A stretch of 64,000 nt of DNA, taken from an uncultured Acetatifactor sp. GTDB lineage: Bacteria; Bacillota; Clostridia; Lachnospirales; Lachnospiraceae. Shown one piece after another: positions 17,717 through 26,874 of this stretch. Within the stretch, counting starts at the first letter, position 1, and the number at the start of each line of letters is the position of its first letter. A program made the position numbers and the translations under genes. The notes under the pieces are model-generated. The model was not told the origin of the DNA, did no database searches, and worked only from the letters and a program-made list of their open reading frames with translations. The stretch spans positions 62,001 through 126,000 of the forward strand of contig CANQEH010000004.1 in NCBI GenBank assembly GCA_947594835.1, given 5' to 3'.

Positions 17717-19228
17717 TCACTGCTGCTCGTCGCCGTCATAGTTTAAAAACTCAAACTCGAACTCGTCGGTGTCCTCCGACATAAAATTCTTCGGCTGCGG
17801 CCTCTGCCCCTGGGGCGTCCCCGCCGGGCGCTGGTTCTGGGAAGGGCCCGCCGGACGCTGGCCCTGGGTGTTCCCGGCAGGCCTCTGGCCCTGGGAAGTC
17901 CCTGCGGGGCGCTGGCCCTGGGTACTCCCGGCAGGTCTCTGGCCCTGGGACGTCCCCGCCGGACGCTGACCCTGGGGGCCGCCTGCGGGGCGCTGGCCCT
18001 GGGCACTCCCGGCAGGTCTCTGGCCCTGGGATGTCCCGGGACGCTGACCCTGGGAAGCCCCGGCGGGACGCTGGCCTGCGGGGCGCTGCCCCTGGGAAGT
18101 CCCTCTCCGCTCCGCGCCCACGTTCTGCATCACGCGCTGGCCGCCCTGTCCATTTCTTCTGTGCAGCGTTTCCCGCTCTACCTCATGAATGTAAGCGGAA
18201 TCCGTTATATCTTTGATCTTGAAGACCAGCAGGCCGATCACGCCCATGGCCGCCACCAGCAGGATGGCCACGATGACGATCCCCACCTTCTGGGTCTTGA
18301 TCGTTTTTGCCATCTGGAGATAGGCATCGTTATTGCTCTGCATTGCGCTCAAAAGCTCGTCCACGGGATAGCCATAGGCCGGTTCCACCGTGTTGTTCAC
18401 CAAAAGCCACTGCCCGTCCTGGAACAGGGTGTCATACTCCTTTGTCTCCTGGGGCGCAGACACATCGCTCCCCTCCCCTTCCACAGGCGCTGTCTCCTCT
18501 GGCTCCGGCTCCGTATAAGGCGTCGGCTCCTCCGACAGGTTGACAAAATCCTCCCGGATAAACCCGCTCACTTCCGTGCCGTCCGAGATGAAATTCACAT
18601 ACCACCAGGTCTTGCCGTCGTTGTCCAGACTGTCGGCCCTGCCGTTTACGGTCAGCGCAAGCCCGCTGCGCACCGTGGTGACGATCTGGCTGTTGCCGGA
18701 GGTAGACGGGGTGCTGCGCACCCGGACCTTGTCGCCGCCTTTTACCGTGGCGCTGACGGGATTTAACTGCGTGACGCCGGAGGTGTCAACGGTGACAGAT
18801 GTGCCGCCTGCGGGCGTCGTATCGGCGCCCGTCCCCTGCTGCGTCTGGGTGTCGGTGGGAGTCACCTGGGTGGAGGCAGGCGGCGTGGAGCCGTCTGTGA
18901 TCTCTACCAGATCCGAGCGGACATATCCCAATTTGTCCGCGTCCACATAGACTTCATACCAGGTGTAACCGTCGCTGGCCGCGATCTGGCTGCGGATGGA
19001 GATGACGGCGTTCTGGGCATAGCTTGTCATCACGTCGGCGGTGGAGCTGGCGGAGCTTCGCACCTTCGCGCCGCCGCTGGCTGTGATGCGCCCTGCGCTC
19101 TCCGCGTGGCTCACGGTGGAAAACCACCCCGTACACAGTGTGAGCGCAAGCAGAAGCGTCAATGTCGAAACCATCATGCCCAAGGGCTTTAAAGCCCTCC
19201 TCGTCTGTACCTTGCTTCTCTTTCTCAT
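17717..19228 (-). CDS. SH3-domain membrane protein with QRPAG-repeat tail
   Basis: 503 residues. An N-terminal signal/anchor segment (about 17-40) is followed by two bacterial SH3 domains (about 45-110 and 155-235; ITASGGAKVRSSASS and VKGGDKVRVRSTPSTS mark their starts), a Thr/Gln linker, a second membrane segment near 312-336, and a cytoplasmic tail with about twelve QRPAG-type repeats, ending in an acidic patch. SH3 domains of this kind often bind cell wall, so the outside part may contact peptidoglycan while the repeat tail stays inside. The ATG at 19228 follows GGGGGAAAAGGGACGCT. No closer function can be assigned. Confidence 0.85.
   Translation of the reverse strand: MRKRSKVQTRRALKPLGMMVSTLTLLLALTLCTGWFSTVSHAESAGRITASGGAKVRSSASSTADVMTSYAQNAVISIRSQIAASDGYTWYEVYVDADKLGYVRSDLVEITDGSTPPASTQVTPTDTQTQQGTGADTTPAGGTSVTVDTSGVTQLNPVSATVKGGDKVRVRSTPSTSGNSQIVTTVRSGLALTVNGRADSLDNDGKTWWYVNFISDGTEVSGFIREDFVNLSEEPTPYTEPEPEETAPVEGEGSDVSAPQETKEYDTLFQDGQWLLVNNTVEPAYGYPVDELLSAMQSNNDAYLQMAKTIKTQKVGIVIVAILLVAAMGVIGLLVFKIKDITDSAYIHEVERETLHRRNGQGGQRVMQNVGAERRGTSQGQRPAGQRPAGASQGQRPGTSQGQRPAGSAQGQRPAGGPQGQRPAGTSQGQRPAGSTQGQRPAGTSQGQRPAGNTQGQRPAGPSQNQRPAGTPQGQRPQPKNFMSEDTDEFEFEFLNYDGDEQQ
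17800..18110. repeat. In-frame tandem repeats encoding QRPAG units
   Basis: Roughly 27-bp units built around CTGGCCCTGGG and GGCAGGTCTC/GCGGGGCGC variants repeat about twelve times and encode GQRPAG followed by TSQ, STQ, NTQ or PSQ. The units are imperfect, so this is an expanded coding repeat, not a CRISPR array. Copy number may vary between strains. Confidence 0.85.
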
Positions 19229-19251
19229 AGCGTCCCTTTTCCCCCATTTCC

Positions 19252-19707
19252 CTAGTGTCTTGTAAAGCGCTTTTGTCCTTCTGCTTCCTGCTGTCCCAGG
19301 CCGAAGCCCTGCAGATCCCTCTTGTGCTGTTCCCGCTGCTTTGCCTCCAGGTTGCGGTGCATCTTTACCTCACAATCCGGGCAGTAGCGCCCGGAGCGGA
19401 TGGGCCTGTCGCAGAGGTCGCAGCGCAGGAAGGCCCTGGAGCCCTCCGCCACCTCGAGACGCCCCTCCCTGAGGAGGCGCCGTATGGTCTTCTGGGACAC
19501 CCCTACGGCAGCCTCTATCTCCGCCGCCGTGGCGCCCTTGTGCTCCTCGATGTAACATCTCACTTTTCCATAATCGTCATAGGCCAGCTCGCCGCACTCC
19601 TCGCACCGATACTCGCCCAGACCTTTAAATACCATCACTCCGCCGCACTTCCCGCACACCCTGGGGATGTTAAAGGTCTCCGGCATCAATAAATTCTCAC
19701 GATCCAT
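19252..19707 (-). CDS. Zinc-ribbon and helix-turn-helix protein, function unknown
   Basis: About 151 residues from the ATG at 19707, which has GGGAGG 9 nt upstream; the frame continues to 19749 without a good start. Two zinc ribbons are visible: CGKC/CEEC near the N-terminus and CDLC/CPDC further on. Between them is a helix-turn-helix-like segment (TAAEIEAAVGVSQKTIRRLL). The C-terminus is Gln/Lys-rich. The layout resembles YvyF-type proteins seen near flagellar genes (from memory), but no flagellar genes are nearby. It lies 53 bp after purD on the same strand. Confidence 0.75.
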   Translation of the reverse strand: MDRENLLMPETFNIPRVCGKCGGVMVFKGLGEYRCEECGELAYDDYGKVRCYIEEHKGATAAEIEAAVGVSQKTIRRLLREGRLEVAEGSRAFLRCDLCDRPIRSGRYCPDCEVKMHRNLEAKQREQHKRDLQGFGLGQQEAEGQKRFTRH

Positions 19708-19760
19708 CCTGCAATGCCTCCCGTCTGCGAATCTGAACCCCTCTGTCACCAGACAACGTC

Positions 19761-21041
19761 CTATTCCCCCTCATCGACTGCTTTTGCGATATCCCTGCGC
19801 ATATACTTGTTGGCAAAAGACACCCACTCCGCCGCCTCGTAGGCTTTGGCCCGGGCCTCCTGCAGCGTTGCAGCCTTGGCTGTCACGCCCAGCACGCGCC
19901 CGCCGGACGTCACAATGCGCCCCTGGCTGTCCAGGCTGGTTCCGGCGTGGAAACAAAAGTAATCTTCCTTCCCCTCAAACCGCTCCAGCCCCGTGATCTC
20001 AAACCCCTTCTCATAGGAGACCGGATAGCCGTCGCTGGCCAGCACCACACAGACCGCCGCATCGTCCTCAAATTCCAGCTCTATCTCATCCAGCCTGCCG
20101 TCGATGCAGGCGTCCACCACGTCTAAAAGGTCATTTTTCATCCGGCACAGCACGGTCTGGGTCTCCGGGTCTCCGAACCGGGCGTTGTACTCCAACACCC
20201 TGGGCCCCTCCGGCGTCAGCATCAGCCCGAAGAAGATGACCCCTTGAAATGGCCTCCCCTCCGCCGCCATCGCGTCCACAGTGGGCTGATAGATGTACTT
20301 CCGGCAGAAGCTGTCTATCTCGGCGGTATAAAACGGGCTGGGGGAAAAGCTGCCCATGCCGCCGGTGTTGAGTCCCTGGTCATTGTCCTTTGCCCGCTTG
20401 TGATCCTGGGCGGAAGCCATGGTTTTTATGGTCTTTCCGTCCACAAAGGCAAGGACGGACACCTCCCGCCCTGTCATAAATTCCTCCACGACCATGCGGT
20501 TCCCAGCCGCGCCGAAATGTTTCTCCAGCATGATCTCCTGTACGCCGGCCTTCGCTTCCTCCAGGGTATTGCAGATCAGCACGCCCTTCCCCAGCGCCAG
20601 CCCATCCGCCTTTAAGACAATGGGCATTTTCGCCGTTTCCAGATACGCCAGGGCTTTCTGCGCGTCGTCGAAGGTCTCATAGCCGGCGGTGGGAATCCCG
20701 TATTTTTTCATCAGTTCCTTGGAAAACGCCTTGCTCCCCTCCAGGATGGCAGCCTTTTTGTCCGGCCCGAATACCCGAAAGCCTGCCGCCTGCAGTTCGT
20801 CCACCAGGCCGCCCACCAGTGGATCGTCCGGCGCTACAAACACCAGATCCACCTCTTTTTGCCTGGCATATTCCACGATCCTGTCAAATTCCATGACGCC
20901 AATGGAAGGCTCGCACTCCGCGATCTGCGCGATGCCCGCATTTCCGGGCACGCAGTAGAGTTTTTCCAGCCGTCTGCTCTTTTTCATGCTGGCCGCAATG
21001 GCGTGCTCCCTGCCGCCGCCGCCCACGATCAATACTTTCAT
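19761..21041 (-). CDS. purD: Phosphoribosylamine-glycine ligase
   Basis: Joins phosphoribosylamine and glycine using ATP to form GAR, the second step of purine synthesis. 426 residues, normal length. It starts VLIVGGGGREHAIA; the ATP-grasp part shows VLKADGLALGKGV, MVVEEFMTGREVSVLAF, NTGGMGSFSPSPF and LEYNARFGDPETQ. The ATG at 21041 follows GGCGGAAAAGAGGAACC. Last gene of a purE-purM-purN-purD series with tight spacing (18 bp to purN). Confidence 0.97.
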   Translation of the reverse strand: MKVLIVGGGGREHAIAASMKKSRRLEKLYCVPGNAGIAQIAECEPSIGVMEFDRIVEYARQKEVDLVFVAPDDPLVGGLVDELQAAGFRVFGPDKKAAILEGSKAFSKELMKKYGIPTAGYETFDDAQKALAYLETAKMPIVLKADGLALGKGVLICNTLEEAKAGVQEIMLEKHFGAAGNRMVVEEFMTGREVSVLAFVDGKTIKTMASAQDHKRAKDNDQGLNTGGMGSFSPSPFYTAEIDSFCRKYIYQPTVDAMAAEGRPFQGVIFFGLMLTPEGPRVLEYNARFGDPETQTVLCRMKNDLLDVVDACIDGRLDEIELEFEDDAAVCVVLASDGYPVSYEKGFEITGLERFEGKEDYFCFHAGTSLDSQGRIVTSGGRVLGVTAKAATLQEARAKAYEAAEWVSFANKYMRRDIAKAVDEGE

Positions 21042-21059
21042 GGTTCCTCTTTTCCGCCG

Positions 21060-21683
21060 TCAGATGTGTCTGACCCTGCCGTCTTCCACACGCAGCCTGT
21101 TATTTGCGATATCGTCGATGGCCTGGGGCAGCAGGATCCACTCCGCCTGCTCCATCACCCGTTTCTGCAGGCTCTGCGGGGTGTCGTCTTCCTGCACCTC
21201 CACCGCCTTCTGGGCAATGATGGGGCCCTCGTCCATGCCCTCGTTCACAAAGTGCACCGTTGCCCCGGTGACTTTCGCGCCCCGCTCCAGAACCTTCTCA
21301 TGAACCTTCAGCCCGTAATAGCCCACGCCGCAGAAGGAAGGAATGAGGGAAGGGTGGATGTTCACGATCCTGTCCGGAAACCGCTCCACCATCTCCCCCG
21401 GGATCCTGACCAAAAAACCCGCCAGCACGATCAGATCCGGGGCCAGTCTGCACATCTCTTCCGTAAAGGCGCGGTCAAAGGCCGCTCTGTCTGGATAGTC
21501 CCCGGGCCGCAGCAAAATGCCGGGGATCCCGTGCTGTTTTGCCCGCTCTAACGCCCTGGCATTGGCGTTGTTGCTGACCACCGCCGCCACTTCCGCGTTG
21601 GTGATGACGCCGCTTTCGATGGCGTCTAAAATTGCCTGCAGATTGGTGCCGCCTCCCGACACGCAGACCACCAGCTTCAGCAT
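21060..21683 (-). CDS. purN: Phosphoribosylglycinamide formyltransferase
   Basis: Transfers a formyl group from 10-formyl-tetrahydrofolate to GAR. 207 residues. It begins [15 protein letters not shown]; the active-site region shows [13 protein letters not shown] with catalytic Asn and His, [17 protein letters not shown] with catalytic Asp. The ATG at 21683 overlaps the end of purM by 7 bases, so the two are translationally coupled. GGGAAGTGACCTT precedes the start. Confidence 0.97.
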   Translation of the reverse strand: MLKLVVCVSGGGTNLQAILDAIESGVITNAEVAAVVSNNANARALERAKQHGIPGILLRPGDYPDRAAFDRAFTEEMCRLAPDLIVLAGFLVRIPGEMVERFPDRIVNIHPSLIPSFCGVGYYGLKVHEKVLERGAKVTGATVHFVNEGMDEGPIIAQKAVEVQEDDTPQSLQKRVMEQAEWILLPQAIDDIANNRLRVEDGRVRHI

Positions 21684-22702
21684 AAGGTCACTTCCCTTTC
21701 TCCCGCCTGGCAGCTTCCTACCACCCAGGCCTTTTCGCCTGCGGCCTCCAGAGCCTGTACCGTCTTGTCCGCGTCGGCGCTGTCCACTGCCAGCACCATG
21801 CCAAGCCCCATATTGTATGTGTTGTACATCATTTTTTCCCCGATGCCGCCCTGCCTCTGCAGAAGGCCGAAGATCGGGGGAATGGGATAACTGTCCTTCC
21901 GGATGGACGCGGTCACGCCCTGGGGCAGCATCCTGGGGATATTTTCATAAAAACCGCCCCCGGTGATATGGCTGCAGCCCTTTATGACGATACCGGCGTC
22001 CTTCACGGCCCGCAGGGCCTTCACATAGATCCGGGTCGGCGTAAGCAGGGTCTCCCCCAGCGTTTCGCCCAATTCATCGTAATAGGTCTCCAGGCTCTCC
22101 CGGGTCATCTCAAAGACCTTCCGCACCAGGGAAAAACCGTTGGAGTGTACTCCGGAGGACGCAATGCCCACCAGCGCATCCCCGGGTTTTATCGTCTCCC
22201 CGGTGATCAGATCTTTCTCATCCGCCACGCCCACGGCAAACCCGGCCAGGTCGTACTCATCCTCCGGCATCAGCCCGGGGTGCTCTGCGGTCTCGCCGCC
22301 GATCAATGCTGCGCCCGCCTGCTTACAGCCCTCCGCCACGCCTTTGACAATGGCGGCTATTTTTTCCGGGTAGTTCTTGCCGCAGGCGATGTAATCCAGG
22401 AAAAACAGGGGCTCCCCGCCAGCGCAGGCCACGTCGTTCACACACATGGCCACACAGTCGATGCCCACCGTGTCATGCCGGTCCAGAAGAAACGCCAGCT
22501 TGATCTTGGTGCCCACGCCGTCCGTGCCGGACAAGAGCACGGGATGCTCCATCCCCTTGATGGCTTTTAAGGAGAATGCGCCGGAAAACCCGCCCAATCC
22601 TCCCAGCACCTCCGGGCGCAGGGTGCCTTTCACAGATTCCTTGATCAGTTCCACAGACCGATATCCCGCCTCGATATCCACTCCGGCCTTTTTATAATCC
22701 AT
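21677..22702 (-). CDS. purM: Phosphoribosylformylglycinamidine cyclo-ligase
   Basis: Closes the imidazole ring, converting FGAM to AIR with ATP. 341 residues from the ATG at 22702 ([18 protein letters not shown]), which has GGAGAGAAG in front; an upstream ATG at 22777 is not preferred because the leading 25 residues are basic and unlike the family. Motifs include [35 protein letters not shown] and [14 protein letters not shown]. Lies 84 bp after purE and overlaps purN. Confidence 0.96.
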   Translation of the reverse strand: MDYKKAGVDIEAGYRSVELIKESVKGTLRPEVLGGLGGFSGAFSLKAIKGMEHPVLLSGTDGVGTKIKLAFLLDRHDTVGIDCVAMCVNDVACAGGEPLFFLDYIACGKNYPEKIAAIVKGVAEGCKQAGAALIGGETAEHPGLMPEDEYDLAGFAVGVADEKDLITGETIKPGDALVGIASSGVHSNGFSLVRKVFEMTRESLETYYDELGETLGETLLTPTRIYVKALRAVKDAGIVIKGCSHITGGGFYENIPRMLPQGVTASIRKDSYPIPPIFGLLQRQGGIGEKMMYNTYNMGLGMVLAVDSADADKTVQALEAAGEKAWVVGSCQAGEREVTLC

Positions 22703-22786
22703 CTTCTCTCCATTTCTGCGCTGTCCTCTGCGCATGGCAGGCTTGTGCCGGGCCGCCCGCAGGACACAGCTTTGCAATCAAATCTT

Positions 22787-23308
22787 TCAGGCCTTCCTGC
22801 CGCTTTCCAGATAAGCCCGGTACCCTTGCTCCTTCAGCTTTGCGTCCTTTTCCTCCACCTGGGTTTTCATCTTCTCACTGTAAGCCTTCAGCTTTGCCAG
22901 AAGCCCGGCGTCTGACACCGCCAGGATTTTTGCCGCCAAAAGCCCGGCGTTCGCCCCTCCGCCGATGGCCACGGTAGCCACCGGGATGCCGCTTGGCATC
23001 TGCACGATGGAGTAGAGGGAGTCCCTGCCGCCCAGGGAAGTGGTGTGCATGGGAACCCCGATCACCGGCATGGGGAAGATCGCCGCACACATACCAGGCA
23101 GATGGGCCGCCATCCCTGCACCCGCGATAATCACCTTCAAGCCCCTTTCTTCCGCGCTCTTTGCATAGGAAAAAAAGACGTCAGGCTCCCGGTGGGCGCT
23201 GATGATGCTCATCTCATAAGAAATGCCCAATTCCTCCAGAATATCCGCAGCTTTCGCCATCACCGGCATATCCGAATCGCTGCCCATCACAATCCCTACT
23301 TGTGCCAT
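22787..23308 (-). CDS. purE: 5-(carboxyamino)imidazole ribonucleotide mutase
   Basis: Catalyses the carboxylation-linked rearrangement to CAIR. 173 residues. Motifs GSDSDMPVM, SAHREPD and AGAGMAAHLPGM are visible. Many PurE proteins have SAHRTP; the Glu in SAHREP is a small deviation. Class I PurE needs PurK, which is not in this window, so purK may lie elsewhere or the enzyme may be of class II; the sequence alone does not decide. First gene of the purEMND series, with a promoter at 23371-23399 and the start site preceded by GAGAGGAGAACAGC. Confidence 0.95.
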   Translation of the reverse strand: MAQVGIVMGSDSDMPVMAKAADILEELGISYEMSIISAHREPDVFFSYAKSAEERGLKVIIAGAGMAAHLPGMCAAIFPMPVIGVPMHTTSLGGRDSLYSIVQMPSGIPVATVAIGGGANAGLLAAKILAVSDAGLLAKLKAYSEKMKTQVEEKDAKLKEQGYRAYLESGRKA

Positions 23309-23370
23309 GCTGTTCTCCTCTCACACTCTGGCTCCTGCCGCCGGGGCGGCACTGCCTATACTTACTTTCT

Positions 23371-23399
23371 AGTTTACTAAAATTCATGCCCGGGTGCAA
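23371..23399 (-). promoter_or_regulatory. Candidate promoter of purEMND
   Basis: -35 TTGCAC (23394-23399), 17-bp spacer, -10 TAAACT (23371-23376), about 63 bp before purE. The -10 is weak. The leader is too short for a purine riboswitch, and no PurR box was recognised. Confidence 0.5.
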
Positions 23400-23402
23400 G
23401 CC

Positions 23403-25451
23403 CTAATTGAAAGCCTCGTTCAAAGGCTCCGTGCCCGGCAGCACAAACCGGCCCTCCCGGATGATCGGGATAACGCTTCCGTCTTTCCGTACTGCCGTCA
23501 GCTCTCCCAGCTCATCGTAGGGAATGGTGATGTCCGTGTGGCAGTTAAAGTACGCCTCCATGGGCTTCTCCCTGCGCAGGGCGGATCTCTCATTCTCCCG
23601 GGCCACGATCTCCTTGCCGTCCGGGTTATACACCTTCACGTCCTCCTCCCGGGAATAGCAGGTGTCACCCACCGCAAAATGGGGCCCCATCTTTTCCGCG
23701 ATCAGAATCGGAAGCTTTGACTCCACTTTCAGCCGCTTTGCCGCCACATAGGCAGTGGTGTTTGTGCCGATGGCAAATTCCCCTAAAGGCAGGCTGTCAT
23801 GGCGAAACAGCACGTTGTCCCTGACAAACCGCTTGTTTTCTGTCTGTTCTGCAAAGTTGCCGCAGTTGTAATCGCTGATCATGCCGTCCCGGAAGGTCAA
23901 AGACAGATCCCGAAACTCCAGGCCCTCCAAAAAGACCCTGGTCACATGGAGCACCCCGTCCGTGCCCTTTAAAACGGGGGAGGTGAACACTTCTCCCACG
24001 GGGATGTTCACATCCGCCACGCAGTTTTCAAAGATGGTCTCCCGGGAGGGGTCGGAGAGCTTGTGCAAATTCACCTTCAGATCCGTCCTGTTTTTCCCCA
24101 TCCCCCTGACCAAACAGTAATCCGCCTGATCCAGCGCGTCGATCAGCTTCTGCTGCACCTCCCGGTAGAGCATATAGTCCAGGGTGTTGATGCGGATGGT
24201 CTCCCGAAACAGCTCCTCAAACACCGGCCCGATCTCCGGCACGGGGAAGGCGATAATGGTAAAGCTGGACTCCTTGCGGGAAATATACTCCTGGGTCAGA
24301 AGGGAGGACTGGCTGCGGTATTCCACCCACAGCTTGTTCTGTTCGTCGCTCAGCTTGACGGCTTCCGGCTTGTTCACCGGATCAAAATCCGCCCTGCCGA
24401 ACGTCTCCACCACCGCAGGGCCCGCGTACTGCGCCGCCTCCTGCCTGTACTGTTCAAAGGCGCAGCGGGTTGCCTCCAGCTGCCGGGTGATGAAATTCTT
24501 GTCCAGATAAAAGGCATGGTCGTCGTCGTGGTCATAGTCGTACTGCCGGTTTACGTCCCCGCCCGAAAACCCAAAGTCCCTGGAGGCTGCGCACTTTAAG
24601 CCCATTTTTTCAAAATTCTCCGCCGCCCGGCGCATCATCCGCTCAAAGCCCAGCCGGTAGACCAGATCGACGATGCTCTTTTTGGAGAGATCCTTGCCTG
24701 CCACCTCATAACCCATGCGGAACCCTTCCGTGTAAGTGTCCGCCATGGCGGCGATGGTCTCCTCGTCCAAAGCGTTTAAAAACCGGGCCGTCTCCAGTTC
24801 GTTCTCGCCCACATATTCGCCGTAGGCGTACAGGTAGCGCAGGTCTTCCAGATCGCTTTCCCGGATGATCTTCATGCCCAGACAGTCCTTGGTGTCAAAG
24901 CGGGCTTTGACACTTCTCAGGGCTGCTTCCTCCGCATAGTCGCAGACAGACCAGTAATTGATCTGGCGGATGGACTCCCGGCCGGGCAGGCTGCCGTCCT
25001 CCTCCCACTGGTAGGTAAAAGCGGCATAGACCTGCACAAACAGCTCCATCAGAACCACCAGCTGCTCCAGATCCTGCTCGTACACCAGCCCGATGCCCCT
25101 GCGGAACCTCCGATACAGGAAAGCGCACAGCGCTCCCAGCTCCTCCCCCAGTTCTTTTACCGCAAAGGCCGGGTTTGCATAGCTTTTCCCGTAATTGTCC
25201 GGGATCACATCCTCATACAGCTTGTGATTGTGCTGTTTTAGCTCTTCCAGGGAGGCTTTCTGCCGGCCGCCGTCCTCCAGAAATCCCCGTTCGCTGTCCA
25301 GCAGAAGGAAAAATTCCGCCACAGATTTAAAATACCGCTCAAAAGCGGAATCCCCAAAGTGTTCCTCCGGGATCTGTCCGATGCGCGTAAGCGCCAGCCC
25401 ATAGCGCTCCTGTAAAACGGCGCTGTCCGCCTGCTGCAGTCTCTCTTTCAA
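23403..25451 (-). CDS. Aminopeptidase, M29-like
   Basis: 682 residues. The C-terminal half looks like family M29 metallo-aminopeptidases: VPVGEVFTSP-like (NIPVGEVFTSP), GEFAIGTNTTAYV, KMGPHFAVGDT and FNCHTDITIPYDE supply the Glu and His metal ligands. The N-terminal 300 residues are helical and unlike the classic 410-residue M29 enzymes, so this is a longer subgroup. It should remove N-terminal amino acids from peptides in the cytosol. The start is a TTG at 25451 behind GAGAGGGAAACACA; no ATG lies near. No strict link with its neighbours is seen. Confidence 0.8.
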   Translation of the reverse strand: MKERLQQADSAVLQERYGLALTRIGQIPEEHFGDSAFERYFKSVAEFFLLLDSERGFLEDGGRQKASLEELKQHNHKLYEDVIPDNYGKSYANPAFAVKELGEELGALCAFLYRRFRRGIGLVYEQDLEQLVVLMELFVQVYAAFTYQWEEDGSLPGRESIRQINYWSVCDYAEEAALRSVKARFDTKDCLGMKIIRESDLEDLRYLYAYGEYVGENELETARFLNALDEETIAAMADTYTEGFRMGYEVAGKDLSKKSIVDLVYRLGFERMMRRAAENFEKMGLKCAASRDFGFSGGDVNRQYDYDHDDDHAFYLDKNFITRQLEATRCAFEQYRQEAAQYAGPAVVETFGRADFDPVNKPEAVKLSDEQNKLWVEYRSQSSLLTQEYISRKESSFTIIAFPVPEIGPVFEELFRETIRINTLDYMLYREVQQKLIDALDQADYCLVRGMGKNRTDLKVNLHKLSDPSRETIFENCVADVNIPVGEVFTSPVLKGTDGVLHVTRVFLEGLEFRDLSLTFRDGMISDYNCGNFAEQTENKRFVRDNVLFRHDSLPLGEFAIGTNTTAYVAAKRLKVESKLPILIAEKMGPHFAVGDTCYSREEDVKVYNPDGKEIVARENERSALRREKPMEAYFNCHTDITIPYDELGELTAVRKDGSVIPIIREGRFVLPGTEPLNEAFN

Positions 25452-25526
25452 TGTGTTTCCCTCTCTTTCCTCAGCTTCGTCTATCGACGCGCAAAAATGC
25501 TTTTTGACCGTCCGTCCCCCAAACCG

Positions 25527-25847
25527 TTACAGATTCGCCCCCGCATAGAGAATCAGGCTCACCTCTCCCAGCGCTGCCAGATTCAGCAGGATCCCCAGCA
25601 CGGGAAACAGCCGGTAATAGTTTTTGTCGCTGGCAGTCACCACGCCCAGGCACAGGCCCACAAGGGAAAAGAGCGTGGCAAACAAGCCGGTGAATCCATA
25701 GCTGACGGGCACCTCCCCGGCTTCCAGATAAGACACAGACACCACCGCCCCTAAGGCAAGCAGGCTGATGCCTCCCAGGATCGCCGCCATGATCGCCCGG
25801 TTCGAGTGTCTCTTATTGGTAAAAATATAGCCTTTTCTTTTTTTCAT
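25527..25847 (-). CDS. Small membrane protein (possibly DUF6142 family)
   Basis: 106 residues with a basic N-terminus (MKKRKGYIFTNKRHSNRAI) and three hydrophobic segments. It resembles the DUF6142 family of Lachnospiraceae membrane proteins by length and N-terminal pattern, from memory. Function is unknown. The ATG at 25847 is preceded by TAGGGTTTT and by a small hairpin (AAAGGG with CCCTTT) that could end the upstream transcript or mask the site. Confidence 0.7.
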   Translation of the reverse strand: MKKRKGYIFTNKRHSNRAIMAAILGGISLLALGAVVSVSYLEAGEVPVSYGFTGLFATLFSLVGLCLGVVTASDKNYYRLFPVLGILLNLAALGEVSLILYAGANL

Positions 25848-25906
25848 AAAACCCTAAAAGGGCACTTCCCTTTGTCAACCATAGGAAATGCCCGCCAACG
25901 ACTCCT

Positions 25907-26059
25907 TTAAAATAAGATCTTGGATTTGCCTGCTATCAGCTTTGCGCCCGTGACGATCAGCAGAATCCCCGAGGCCAGGCCCACTGCCAGGGTGATCACA
26001 CCCACTACAATATTTGCGGCTCCCGCCCCTCTCATCACCTTATAGATTTTCTGTTCCAT
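25907..26059 (-). CDS. Small membrane protein, 50 aa
   Basis: From the ATG at 26059: MEQKIYKVMRGAGAANIVVG followed by one or two hydrophobic segments and a short basic tail (KSKILF). A frame extension to 26095 is strongly basic and lacks a convincing site. It lies between pyrE and the DUF6142-like gene on the same strand. Short single-family membrane proteins of this kind are common and uncharacterised. Confidence 0.6.
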   Translation of the reverse strand: MEQKIYKVMRGAGAANIVVGVITLAVGLASGILLIVTGAKLIAGKSKILF

Positions 26060-26101
26060 CCGTCTGCCCCTTTCCCGTTTTCCCATCTTCCGCACGGGGC
26101 T

Positions 26102-26779
26102 CTATTTTGCCCCGTAAACCTCATAGTAGCGGTCAAACTCCGCCTTGCGGCCATCGTCGATGTACACCTGCCCCTTGTAAGGCCTGTTGTACAGATGTTC
26201 AATGACCTCGCCCATGGTCACAATGGCTCGGGCCGCAAAGCCGTATCGCTCCTGTATCTCGTCCAGGGCGCTTAAGACGCCGTCCTGGCCCTTCTCCATG
26301 CGGTTTAAGGACACCATCAGCCCCTTGATCTCTACGTCCGCCTGGGCTTTCAGGATAGGCACGGTCTCCTCGATGGACTTCCCGGAGGTGGTCACATCCT
26401 CGATAATCACCACCCTGTCCCCGTCTTTTAAGCTGCTGCCTAAAAGGATGCCCGCATCGCCGTGATCCTTGGCTTCCTTGCGGTTAGAGCAATAGCGGAT
26501 CTCTTTTCCATACAGTTCGCTGTAAGCGATGGTAGCCGCCACGCTCAAGGGGATGCCCTTGTAGGCCGGCCCGAACAGTACGTCAAAGTCGTCCCCGTAG
26601 TTGTCGTGGATGGCCTTCGCGTAGTATCCGCCCAGTTTTTTCAGCTGTGCGCCGGTCACATAGGCGCCCGCATTCATAAAAAAGGGGGATTTCCTGCCGC
26701 TCTTTAGTGTAAACTCACCGAATTTCAGCGCCTGGCTGTCCACCATGAACTCGATAAATTCCTGCTTGTACTGTTCCAT
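26102..26779 (-). CDS. pyrE: Orotate phosphoribosyltransferase
   Basis: Converts orotate and PRPP to OMP in pyrimidine synthesis. 225 residues. The PRPP-binding loop VVIIEDVTTSGKSIEE, the FGPAYKGIPL loop and the N-terminal FGEFTLKSGRKSPFF stretch are diagnostic. The ATG at 26779 follows GGAGAAGGTCTG. pyrF, which uses the product, is 15 kb away on the same strand, so the pathway genes are scattered. Confidence 0.96.
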   Translation of the reverse strand: MEQYKQEFIEFMVDSQALKFGEFTLKSGRKSPFFMNAGAYVTGAQLKKLGGYYAKAIHDNYGDDFDVLFGPAYKGIPLSVAATIAYSELYGKEIRYCSNRKEAKDHGDAGILLGSSLKDGDRVVIIEDVTTSGKSIEETVPILKAQADVEIKGLMVSLNRMEKGQDGVLSALDEIQERYGFAARAIVTMGEVIEHLYNRPYKGQVYIDDGRKAEFDRYYEVYGAK

Positions 26780-26874
26780 CAGACCTTCTCCTTTTTTCTG
26801 GTTTTTGCCGATGCCCTTATCTTACCATAAATGCCCTGTATTTGCAATGCGCTCTTCGGGCCGGAATCTCCGCC

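Noticed and set aside
17800-18110. CRISPR array
   Set aside because: The repeats are coding, imperfect and contiguous without unique spacers; they encode QRPAG units in frame.
23309-23402. Purine riboswitch or PurR box ahead of purE
   Set aside because: The leader is under 70 nt and no matching motif was recognised.
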